From assembly GCF_040939455.1 (NCBI RefSeq), contig NC_134109.1, forward strand, positions 33,931,501 to 33,995,500: a stretch of 64,000 bases of DNA, in the 5' to 3' direction. The notes under the pieces were generated by a model. That model had not been told where the DNA came from and ran no database searches. It saw only the letters and a list, made by a program, of their open reading frames with translations. Both the position numbers and the translations under genes were made by a program. This DNA is from Microcebus murinus (taxonomy: Eukaryota > Chordata > Mammalia > Primates > Cheirogaleidae). Shown here piece after piece: positions 54,691 through 64,000 of this stretch. Positions within the stretch are counted from its first letter, which is position 1; each line of letters starts with the position of its first letter.

Positions 54691-55019
54691 TTTTTTTTTT
54701 GAGACAGAGTCTCACTTTATTGCCCAGGCTAGAGTGAGTGCCGTGGCGTCAGCCTAGCTCACAGCAACCTCAAACTCCTGGCTCAAGCAATCCTCCTGCC
54801 TCAGCCTCCCAAGTAGCTGGGACTACAGGCATTCGCCACCATGCCCGGCTAATTTTTTGTATATATATATTAGTTGGCCAATTAATTTCTTTCTATTTAT
54901 AGTAGAGACGGGGTCTCGCTCTTGCTCAGGCTGGTTTCGAACTCCTGACCTGGAGCAATCCGCCCGCCTCGGCCTCCCAGAGAGCTAGGATTACAGGCGT
55001 GAGCCACCGCGACCGGCCA
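54691..55019 (-). mobile_element. Lemur-type dimeric Alu with perfect target-site duplication
   Basis: An antisense copy from a short T-tract to ...gccaccgcgaccggcc, with both arms and the lemur central segment. It is flanked by a perfect 14-bp duplication, aaatttgtattctt (54677-54690 and 55020-55033). Confidence 0.97.
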
Positions 55020-55033
55020 AAATTTGTATTCTT

Positions 55034-55380
55034 GATTTCAATCAGTAATGAAGAAAGGAATATCCTGAATTCTTCATTCCTGAGACTATGTCTCTGAATA
55101 AGTCTGCTTTTAGCATTTTACATTTGCGAAATATTTAATGATATTTTGTTGTCAATGTCTTAGCAAATATTTTACAAAATCAAAATATTCTGGTATGCTA
55201 GCCTCTATTCATTTTACAAGGGTAGGCTTGTAAGAGTGAGCTAGCAAGGTGATTTCAAGATTTTATCACTGTGATAAGTTCAAGGTATAATAAGCATTTA
55301 GCATGCCCTCTCTGATGTTTCTTTTTCCTTTTCCACAACTATATTATTTTTTACTTTTGGTCCTATATTGTTTGATTTTT
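55034..55380. other. GPHN intron, nothing recognised
   Basis: Unique-looking sequence between an Alu and the hairpin. Confidence 0.5.
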
Positions 55381-55413
55381 TTCCTCCAGAGAAAAAAATT
55401 TTCTCTGGAGGAA
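55381..55413. repeat. Perfect 15-bp hairpin with 3-nt loop
   Basis: ttcctccagagaaaa, then AAA, then ttttctctggaggaa: two fully complementary arms. An A/T-only tract follows at once. Confidence 0.9.
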
Positions 55414-55502
55414 TTATTTTATTTATTTATATTATTTTAATAATATTATTAAATATTAAAATATTTAATATTTTATTATTTTAATATTATTTTAATATTT
55501 AT
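55412..55502. repeat. A/T-only tract, about 90 bp
   Basis: No G or C in about 90 bases. It is built of overlapping TTAATATTA and TATTTAA words that are themselves partly palindromic. A further AT-rich palindromic stretch lies at 55545-55610. Confidence 0.85.
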
Positions 55503-55614
55503 TCAGCCATTAAGCTTAAAGCTCTCTTTATATGCACACACATGTGTATATTAATTAATAATTATAATTATACAATTAGTTATAATTAATATGTAATATA
55601 TTAATATGATAATA

Positions 55615-55825
55615 GCACATATTTACGTAGCAAATAGTTTTTGATGCCTTATATTTTATGTAATATAACTACCCTTTGAGGTAGGTACTCTATCTTCATT
55701 TTACACAAAACTGAATTATAAAACATTAAGTAGGTTGTACAAAGTAACACACTAGGTAAAAGGTGGATCTGAGATTCAAAACCAAATAGTCTGTGCTTTT
55801 AGGCACTATGTTATGCTGTTCCGTA
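55615..55825 (-). repeat. MIR SINE, antisense
   Basis: Reversed MIR/MIR3 text: 'taccctttgaggtaggtact', 'cttcattttacacaaaactg', 'agtaacacactaggtaaaag', 'gatctgagattcaaaaccaa', 'agtctgtgcttttaggcac'. Confidence 0.7.
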
Positions 55826-56139
55826 AATGGTTATATGGGCAACACTGTTTTTTTAGTTAGAACTCTAATTAGAAACAGAAATTACAATAATTTCTATCTA
55901 TACTTATTTGTATGTTTACTCAAGATATGATCTCTCTTCTTTATAAGGGCCCCATAAAAGCTGAGAACATATTCTGGTACAGAGTAGGCATGTAATTAGG
56001 ACATATATTTAAGGGGAACTGAAGATGTAATTTTATTTGTGAGTTCTTCATAAACGAAATTTTTGTTTTTGCTTCATTCTCTAAATTCCACAGTTCTGAC
56101 CTTGAGGAAAAATGTATTCTTCCATATTTATTTTTTAAC

Positions 56140-56320
56140 TTTAAATTTTAATTGTATGGATACATAATAGTTGTACACATTTATGAGGTACGTATGATAT
56201 TTTGATACAAGCATACAATGTGTAATGATCAAATCAGGGTAACTAGGATATCCATCACCTCAAGCATTCATCATTTCTTTGTGTTAGGAACATTCCAATT
56301 CCACTGTTTAGTCATTTTGA
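56140..56320 (-). mobile_element. L1 3' end (L1MA/L1PB-like), antisense
   Basis: Reversed terminus: 'ggatacataatagttgtaca', 'tatgaggtacgtatgatatt', 'tgatacaagcatacaatgtg', 'atatccatcacctcaagcat'. Confidence 0.8.
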
Positions 56321-58339
56321 AATATATCTTCCCTCTGTAGTGCTGCTATGTGGAATGGGAGCCTTTCAACCTAATAGTTTTAAATGCAAAGTCACTTATT
56401 GCCCTAATTACTTTATTTATATAAATGGTCTAAGTTTGTACCTCTAATTTTTCCATTGGCACCATTTTACTATGAAGCTTTTCTTTTTAATGAATAAATA
56501 AAACAAAGGATGTATGTCTTGGGGGAAATCTGTGTCTGGTGGAAATAAATGAATGCAAAAATAATACAAAAGTAAGTGGACTTAAGGGGAAAATGTAATA
56601 TTTCTCTTCAACTATCAGAACTACCATGCAGAGCTTTGTGAATTGCCAAGGGCAGAATTAGGACCAGTAGGTAAAAATTATAAGGTGACAGATTTCAGTT
56701 TGATAAGTTTAGATTTTCAAATAAGTAGTTATCCAAATAATGAACTCTCAGACAGAAGTAGCAATTGGTATGTTCAGGTAAAGACTTGGAATGATGAAAA
56801 TGGCATGTTAGGGCTTTGAACATGATGGTCTTAGTTCTCTTCAAATTCTGAGATAACTGCGACTTCTCTATTATAAAGTCTGTAAGTTTATATAAAATGC
56901 TAAGTTAACTAGAGATACAGCACTGACAAAATCTATGATAAAATACACCTTGATTGTCTTGATTCTAAGGTAGGTATTGACTGGCAAAGTTGCAAACAAC
57001 AAATTAACAAAATTGGAACTTGGAACTTCTCAGCAGTTGAAATTTTATACAAAAATAATGGTATGGATAGTCACTGGGTTTGAGGATTAATTAATGACTC
57101 AAAAAACCAAACCAACACAAAAACAATTTTCAAAAAATGATGTTAGTCCTGCCAGGGAATATGTTGATCTGCATTTGAATAAATGCCAATTCCAAAAAGG
57201 GTCTATTTTAAGAGTCTTGACAGCATGATTTTACTATCTCTACTGGCGGATAGTAGACTTATGAGTTCTGGTTTCCAAGGACTCTCTGAATAATGAGTTA
57301 CTGATTTCTCATTTCTGTATTTGGGACCACTCTAGCTGGTCTATAAAAGAAACAAAACAAGATAGGTATAGTTGATCCATCCTTCTACATAAAGGGAATC
57401 CTCTGCTCTAGACATGGAAATTTAAAGTTTATATTTCTCTGTACCTTGCTCATACATTTTCTCTCCTTCCTTACTTCCACCAGTGATATTTGCCTCTATA
57501 CAAACTTGAACCCTAGTATTCTCTGTCAATTTTAGCTTAAATTCTACTTTTATATAAATTTCACTGATTACTCAGCTCTCTCTTAATCTTTCCCTTTAAA
57601 GAAATCTTTTGGTCTGAACTGGCTGAACATTTCGGATACTAGGTTTATCCTGTTTTGATTTATCATGTGACTATTTTAGGAGTGCATGCACTTCAGCATT
57701 GGGCTCAATAAAGCCTAAGGTATTTCATAAATATTTGTTAAACTGAACAAAGACAATGAATGTTGTTTTTAACAAACTGGAAAGTCTTAAGTGTGCCTAT
57801 ACTCTGAAAAGTATATGGCTTTTCAATAGATGATGCAAAAATAATTATAATTATAAATAAAAAATTATAAAAAAATAAATAGCTCAGATATAAAGTGGGC
57901 TATTACGAAAAAGCTATCCTGTCACATATCTGAGTTGTTTCAAGCCAAATTCCAAGAATTTTAAACTACAAAGAAATTAGGAATCTAAAACATAATTAAT
58001 AGGTTCAGCTATGCTGAATATGTTCCTAACTATACATCCAGAAACTTTTAGAGGCAGGCTATCGGGAGCTACTTAATCCAAGTGCACTAATCATCCACAT
58101 TCCTTATATTATATAGATTATACAAATTCTTACTGCTATTTCTTTGTCCCATGCCTTAAAGTAGCAGTGGGGAAATATTGACTTATATCCTCATTTTTTA
58201 GACATATCTATCCGGTATGTTTGTAGATAACAATAGCTACCAGAAATACGATGGTTAGTAGCAGACGTATTTGGGGCTACCATATCAAATTAGAGATAAT
58301 AGGTAGTATTAGTCATTAAATGAGGAAGAAAAAAGTATT
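56321..58339. other. GPHN intron, mostly unrecognised
   Basis: Mostly unique-looking. The end 'tcaataaagcctaaggtatt' with 'ataaatatttgttaaactga' near 57705-57750 may be a degraded L2 3' terminus on the plus strand. Confidence 0.45.
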
Positions 58340-58790
58340 ATAAGATAAAAATGAACATTTATTGAGTATCTACAAAGATTACAGACATTATGTTAGATCC
58401 TTTTAAATGCATTGCCATTTATTGGCTTGGATAATCTTAGGCAAGTCAATTAGTCAATCTGTGTATCAGTTTCTCCATCTTTATCATGGAGATAACAAAA
58501 GTATCTGCCTAATATGCTTGTTTTGAAGACTAAATGAGGTAACATGTACTCAAAACAGCTCCTGACAGTAAGTGCTACATGTAAATTTTCGTTTTAATTA
58601 TTGGCTATTTTTATTATCTTAATTACTAGAAACAACAACTTTGGAGGTAGGCATTAACTAATTTATGAGATGAGAAAACTAAGGTTTGAAAAGGTTAACT
58701 TGTCTTAACTTTCATAGCTGGTAGGTAGTAGGGCTGATATTCAAATTCAGGCCTGACTCTATAGTATAAGCTTTTTTCACTACACCGTAT
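58340..58790 (-). repeat. MIR antisense, split by a sense MIR
   Basis: The outer pieces 58340-58415 ('gaacatttattgagtatcta') and 58610-58790 ('tgagatgagaaaactaaggt', 'taactttcatagctggtagg', 'attcaaattcaggcctgact') form one antisense MIR. The inner piece 58420-58605 ('aatcttaggcaagtcaatta', 'gtatcagtttctccatcttt', 'gactaaatgaggtaacatgt') is a sense MIR. Confidence 0.65.
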
Positions 58791-58944
58791 AGTGTGCTAA
58801 CATGTTTAGACAAAGATATGATATGGGAACATATTTCCCATGTCTGGAACTATTACACAAAAATTATAGGAGAGCTCCTTAAAATAACATCAAATATAAT
58901 CGTCAAATCTGAGTACAGTAGAATGGTATATTTTATTAAATTTA

Positions 58945-58950
<6 letters not shown>

Positions 58951-58975
<25 letters not shown>

Positions 58976-59128
58976 TGAGACAGAGTCTTGCTTTGTTGCC
59001 TAGGCTAGAGTGAGTGCCATGGCGTCAGCCAAGCTCACAGCAACTTCAAACTCCTGGGCTCAAGCAATCCTGCTGCCTCAGCCTCCCAAGTAGCTGGGAC
59101 TATAGGCATGTGCCACCATGCCTGGCTA

Positions 59129-59169
<41 letters not shown>

Positions 59170-59244
59170 TGCATACATACATACATATATATTAGTTGGC
59201 CAATTTCATTCTATTTATAGTAGAGACGGGGTCCCACTCTTGCT
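58951..59244 (-). mobile_element. Lemur-type Alu, 5'-truncated, with expanded central microsatellite
   Basis: An antisense copy from a T26 tract through the right arm and central region. It stops inside the left arm at 'cccactcttgct', so it is 5'-truncated. The duplications aaatttagttt (58938-58948 and 59245-59255) show that the truncation happened at insertion. A TA/CA/TACA repeat sits at 59131-59195 in the Alu centre. Confidence 0.93.
59131..59195. repeat. (TA)n(CA)n(CATA)n microsatellite inside an Alu
   Basis: About 27 bp of TA, then CA repeats, then CATA/TACA units, at the place where other Alus in the window have only a short TA run. Confidence 0.92.
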
Positions 59245-60596
59245 AAATTTAGTTTTAAATAAATCAAGTATAAATATTTTCAGTATTCTGCTTTGAAAGC
59301 AATTTCATATTGTAGAATTATCCTATTTACATACAATAATTTTAAGATATTCAACATCCTAATTCAATATAATCATTTTTAGTTTTACCATGTATAAAGG
59401 CAGTTTATTTTACTCAAAGCAATCCTGGAACTATAAAAGAAATATTCATGGAGCATACTCTATAAATATTCTAGAGTATCAGTATATGAAATTTTTGACA
59501 GTGAACAAAAAGTGTTTCCTATAAAGGTGATGAAATTTTCTTTCAAAACCAAATTATTAAACATGGTGTTTTTGCTATGCTTCAATTATAATGTAGGAGG
59601 GCTTTTCTGATTGTTACAATGCCTAATGTTAAATTTTAGGTGAAGTTATTAAATGTAAACTCTCGCTTTTGTAAGAGTAATAAACTGAGAATTATTAACA
59701 TGTAGTTAGTAACTCAGGTCAATTTTGTCTCCTTCATAGTACTTATACAAGTATTCTTATTTTTGAAGCATTATAATATATGAAAATGAAAGATTAGTGA
59801 ATGCATAAAATAATACTTCTCTTATACACACACCTAAAATTCTGAAGTTCATGAATTTCAACAAACTGATTATAAAACAGATTTTTATAAAATAAATATG
59901 TTTTTCTTTATGTATTTTAGAACATTGATATTTTCATTAAAAAAATTCCTAATAACCTAAGTGGAAGATATGTATAGAAAAGTTGACATGCTAATCTGTC
60001 CTAAAGAAATTTAAAGTAGGCTATAAACAGAATATGCTTCTGGAATTCATAGTCTCTTCCTAGCTCAGGTTTCCTTTACACCAGGTTTTCAGTATTTGCC
60101 TCCTTTCAGCATTGGTCATTTTGTCACACACCTCTTCACTTCCATAATGAACTGGCTATAGGAACTCTTTTAAATGAGTATTCCTTATATCAGAATTATA
60201 GTTTCCTGAAAATTTTGCTATTCCTTCTTTTGTTTATTTCATAATGACCAATTACATTAGCATACTTTTAGAAGGCATTGCTAAGAACATCAGATTAAAA
60301 ATTTTTTAAGAGATTTTCTTTACTGTACAACAAATTCATTTCATCAATTTGAAAGTTCAAAATTTTATATATTATTTAAAATAAGAAATATTTTATTTTC
60401 ATTATGCTATATTGTCTATTGAGACAGTGGGGCAATACACTTCAATATGGCAGAAAGTGTTTTTTTCTTTGCTCTATCCAAAAATTAAAAATTTAAGAAA
60501 GGAAAGCTAACATAATTTCAGATTACTAAAGAACAAAAGGTAAAAGTCAGAAAATTAAAAATGTGAGTAAAGATGACTCATTGTCATCCAATAGGC
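59245..60596. other. GPHN intron, nothing recognised
   Basis: AT-rich unique-looking sequence. No supported feature. Confidence 0.5.
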
Positions 60597-60930
60597 CAGG
60601 GGTGGAGAAAATTTTTCTGTAAGAGGAGAGATAGTAAATATTTCAAGCTTTACAGGTTATATATGATCTTGGTCACAACTACTCAACTCTGCTGTTGTAG
60701 CCATAGATGATATCTAAATGCTATAGCTCTATTCCAATACAATTTCATATTATAGACACTGAAATTTAAATTCCAAATAATTTTCACATGTCACCAAATA
60801 TTATACTCCTTTTTTTATATTACTTTTGATTTAAAAATGTAAAATCCATTCTTAGCTCACCAGAAATGTAAAAAAAGAAAAGGTGATAGACTGGATTTGA
60901 CTTGTGGGCCAGTTTGCTCATCCCTGTGAT
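60597..60930 (-). mobile_element. hAT-type (MER1-group) DNA transposon, copy 2
   Basis: The same element as 52936-53275 but reversed. Its minus-strand start is cacagggatgagcaaactgg and 'cccacaagtcaaatccagtc'; its other end is caggggtggagaaaattttt. The internal words 'aactctgctgttgtagccat' and 'gtaaatatttcaagctttac' match in reverse. Confidence 0.82.
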
Positions 60931-61209
60931 AGTCTTACTTATTTTTTAACTCCTACATGCAGCATGGCATTGGACACATATTGAGGACTAAAAACAAAAG
61001 CCTGACAAATAAATGAGTCGATGAGACATAAGTGTATGCTAGGCTTTAACTTAAAACTCTTTAATTTATGATCAAAATAATATATTGGTATAGTAACCTT
61101 AAATCTGATATAGCCTAGTACTCTAAAAAGTACTTAAAGTTATTTTTAACCTTATAAATACTAAACAGTTTAATATTTTCTAATTTACTATATTATTAAA
61201 TACTTTTTT

Positions 61210-61283
61210 TTTAATTTTTTTTTATTTTGGCATATTATGGGGGTACAGATTTTAAGGTTTCAATAAATGCCCATTTCCCCCCC
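61210..61283 (-). mobile_element. Very short L1 3' tail insertion
   Basis: A T-rich tail, then 'tggcatattatgggggtaca' and 'gattttaaggtttcaataaa': only about 60 bp of a strepsirrhine L1 3' end in reverse. The flanking duplication is taaatacttttt (61197-61208 and 61284-61295). Confidence 0.85.
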
Positions 61284-61342
61284 TAAATACTTTTTAATTA
61301 CATAGTTCTTTTACTAATTGCTTATCTTTTAGTCTGTTCTAG

Positions 61343-61407
61343 GATTTATGTATTTATGTATTTTTATGTATTTATGTATTTTTATTATGTATATTTATGT
61401 ATTTCAT
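61343..61407. repeat. (TATTTATG)n-like minisatellite
   Basis: Several imperfect copies of tatttatg and tatttttatg. Confidence 0.8.
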
Positions 61408-61441
61408 TTACCTTGCCTATATGCCCATAAATAAACTTTTA

Positions 61442-61781
61442 TTATTATTATTATTATTATTTTTTTTGAGACATAGTCTCACTTTGTTGCCTGGGCTAGA
61501 GTGCCATGTCGTCAGCCTACCTCACAGCAACTTCCAACTCCTGGGCTCAAGCAATCCTTATGCCTCAGCCTCCTGAGTAGCTGGGACCACAGGCATACAC
61601 CACCATGCCCAGCTAATTTTTTTTATATAAATTTTTAGTTGGCCAATTAATTTCTTTCTATTTTTAGTAGAGACGGTCTCGCTCTTGCTCAGGCTGGTTT
61701 TGAATTCCTGACCTTGAGCGATCCCCCCGCTTCAGCCTCCCTGAGTGCTAGGATCACAGGTGTGAGCCACCGCACCTGGCC
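61442..61781 (-). mobile_element. Lemur-type dimeric Alu, older
   Basis: An antisense copy whose tail has become a TTA repeat (61441-61462). It has both arms and the central segment, and ends ...ccgcacctggcc. The short duplication is taaactttta (61432-61441 and 61782-61791). It is more diverged than the copies at 7781 and 54691. Confidence 0.92.
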
Positions 61782-61791
61782 TAAACTTTTA

Positions 61792-63305
61792 CTTTTTAAG
61801 AATAAGAGATCCTTTAAGTAATAATACCATATTTGGACATACATCACTTTTAAGTAATAATGGGACATAAAGAGATAATATTTTACATAGAAATGAGTTC
61901 TTATGTGCTACAGAATTTTATAATTACTAGCATTTCATTAGTGCCAACAAATTATCCAAGCTTCATCAGATAAGAAAAAATTCAATCTATTGTTAAAAAA
62001 ATAAAGATTTTCATACCAAAACAAAACTGTTTAAAAGTATAGGAGAGTAAATTATTATGCTATTATATGTAAGCTTTGATAGCATCTCATAGAGGCAGGG
62101 AGCAGCCTAGCAGACATGCAATAATCAGATGAACCATATTCTATGGTACAGGGCCTAAAAATATAAATAAATTCATAATTTAGGAAAAAGAATCCCAATA
62201 GCCCTATTCATATAAAATATATAAACAAGATAAACTTTACTAAACTTGCTATTCCATTCTCCTTTTTAATAGACTTAGGAAGTAATTTATGTTGATTAAA
62301 CTTCATTTTCTCTAGTGTTCACACCCATTGACAATAACTTTGGATTGCTTTATTTCATTCATTCTATTTACCATTTTCCTCCTTTTTTTCTAACAATAGA
62401 CAGATCCTACAAACAATTGTACTTTGTGTTTGTAGATCAAACTAATTACTGACAATTATTGACTGTAAAATATTTAATATCTTAAGGGACTAAAAATTTA
62501 ATGAACATAAATTATGTTTATGTTTATCAAACTAATACTTACATTTTTCTATCAACAACTTCTGACCCTATTTAAAAATATCTGCAATCCTAAGTTGTAT
62601 ACAAGTAAATGTGTCTATAAACAATTTCTTCTCTTTTTTGGCACAACTATCAAAGACAGACAAATCAGTGACAAATAATTATATAATTCAGGTCCATAAT
62701 TATATTTCTAAATTCTTATCTGACATGCCTATACTATATTTTAGCTATTATAAGAATTGCAACTTTAGGGTTTAAAGAATTGCTACTTTAGGGTATAAAG
62801 GAAAGGAAAATTTAGTAGAATTATTTTTTGGTGGCCCTAGATTGCTTTTATGGATATTTATTTTTTCAAACACTGGAGAGTTCTATAGACTTTTGTAATA
62901 GATACTCATGTCATGTATTTATATATATAAAATATGAACTGAAGTGAGCCTATTAAAGATCAAGTTATTCACAATCAGGTAAATCGCCTCTTCAAAAATA
63001 GATATTGGAGAAAACATATTTATGTATATTTTAAACTCATAGAAAAAGCCCCCTTAATACAACGTTCTCCATGTAGATGGTACAGACATATATGAATATA
63101 AGAGCACCTCTACGGTTTTCAAGTAACTAAAAAATTTTAAGGATAAAGGGCTACTAAGTTTCTGATATAATGAAACATACAAAGCCATGGTGATAGACAA
63201 CTGTCAACTAACAGTACCAAAAAAGACAAAAAGGAAAAAATAAAGATACTAGAATAGCAGAAATTCAAGATCTCTGATTTACATGGAGATGGAGAAAATC
63301 AAATA
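61792..63305. other. GPHN intron, nothing recognised
   Basis: AT-rich unique-looking sequence up to the ERV LTR. No supported feature. Confidence 0.5.
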
Positions 63306-63732
63306 TGTAACAGAAGTAAGGGTCTGAAAAAGGGCAACATGTTGTATTGTTGTCCCTTTAAAAACCCTTACTCTTCTTGAGGAATTAAAAGCTGCATTCC
63401 TGCCCAAGGCCAGTAATCAGAGGGGCAAAGAAGTGTTCTTTATTCTTTGTTTTCTAGTACTTTAAACCACAGGAGATGGTTCAACAGAATTATCCAGGCA
63501 GAGATCATATTCACCAGAGATGCTATAATTAAATAGTAATAGCCCGAAGCTGAAAATCTCCTTTAAAAATCCCGTTTTTCTGCTTAAAGGGAAGACAATG
63601 GTTCCTTAAGACAAGACTCAGCCATCCTCCTCATTTACTGGCAAATTAATAAACTTCTCTTTTCTTTTCCTCAAACCATTTGTCCTCATTCTTTGTTTGG
63701 CCTCGGGGGCAAGTACCAAACTTTTGGTAACA
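63306..63732 (+). mobile_element. Endogenous retrovirus 5' LTR (class I-like)
   Basis: About 427 bp, starting tgtaacagaag and ending ttttggtaaca, short inverted TGT...ACA ends. It has a TATA-like ctttaaaaat (63561-63570) and AATAAA at 63648-63653. A T/C-rich stretch follows, then the U5 words 'ctttgtttggcctcgggggc'. It lies antisense to GPHN. The left boundary is the best TG match and could be off by some bases. I do not recognise the family. Confidence 0.7.
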
Positions 63733-63737
63733 GAGTT

Positions 63738-63757
63738 TGGCATCCCTGGGTGGGTCC
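63738..63757 (+). other. Retroviral primer-binding site complementary to tRNA-Asn
   Basis: The 20-mer tggcatccctgggtgggtcc differs at three positions from the complement of the tRNA-Asn 3' end, one of them a CpG-type G to A change. It lies five bases after the LTR's terminal CA, the expected place. Confidence 0.7.
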
Positions 63758-64000
63758 ATTGGTACACTGGTGGAGTGGCACACAACTGCTCCTGTGGCTA
63801 GAAGAGGTGGGGAACAGCCCCAGGTCAAGCATCGGGTCTTCATCAATAGGGGCAACGTCTTTTTGGGATGAGAGAAAAGTAAGGGACTGTTCCAGCAGCA
63901 GCTGGAGCCTATTTAGCTCCAGGGAACTCCCGTTTCTCCCTCCCCAAATTAGATGCAACTCCTCACAACATAAACATCATCGAGGAAGAGGAAACAGATT
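63758..64000 (+). mobile_element. ERV leader, running off the window
   Basis: GC-richer sequence directly downstream of the primer site, as expected for a leader before gag. The minus-strand open frames here (63646-63958) are not recognisable proteins. No gag start can be called within 243 bp. Confidence 0.55.

Noticed and set aside
63646..63958. Minus-strand frames of 69 and 90 codons
   Set aside because: Antisense to the ERV LTR and leader; not retroviral genes.

Overview
This is nuclear DNA of a strepsirrhine primate, most likely a lemur. Five dimeric Alu copies with an intact centre (about 4644, 7781, 23409, 54691 and 61442), and in part a sixth at 58951, carry the lemur-type segment between the monomers (reading TTGGCCAATTAATTTCTTTC on the + strand in the antisense copies) and end in the lemur-type 'actctagcctgggcaac' right arm. 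Several LINE-1 copies have strepsirrhine-type 3' ends. The DNA is AT-rich and intronic, with no CpG island and nothing prokaryotic (no operons, no CRISPR).

The host gene is GPHN (gephyrin), read on the minus strand. No long open frame reveals it; I found it from two short exons with consensus splice sites. Exon A (24830-24924, 95 bp) and exon B (1279-1345, 67 bp) encode consecutive pieces of the N-terminal G (MogA-like) domain, about residues 99-152. The window therefore holds at least 39 kb of the upstream intron, exon A, a 23.5 kb intron, exon B, and 1.3 kb of the downstream intron. I recognised no other gephyrin exon.

Everything else is intron filled with interspersed repeats. 1-1278: LTR-like remnant next to exon B. 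1.5-4.5 kb: MIR, MER5A. 4.6-19.4 kb: a dense pile of old L1s, mostly on the minus strand, broken by Alus, an MLT1A-type LTR with an Alu monomer inside it, and a full-length EEF1A1 processed pseudogene (12701-14447) with its target-site duplication. 20.5-23.8 kb: L1 5' UTR/ORF1, MIR, a tiny tailless 5S rRNA retropseudogene (23171-23212), and an Alu. 27-32 kb: L2/MIR and a 5'-inverted lemur L1. 36-45 kb: lemur L1s, Tigger-type, L2, MER20, older L1s. 48-61 kb: L1MB, L2, two copies of one hAT element, Alus, nested MIRs, a perfect hairpin beside an all-A/T tract. 63.3 kb to the right edge: an endogenous retrovirus LTR followed by a primer-binding site matching tRNA-Asn, so the provirus probably continues past the window.

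No new biological system is evident. The most informative observations are the two gephyrin exons, the tailless 5S copy, the twin-primed L1, the EEF1A1 copy that preserves its transcription start, and the tRNA-Asn-primed ERV. Repeat family names are from recognition of consensus sequences without a database search, so subfamily labels are approximate.
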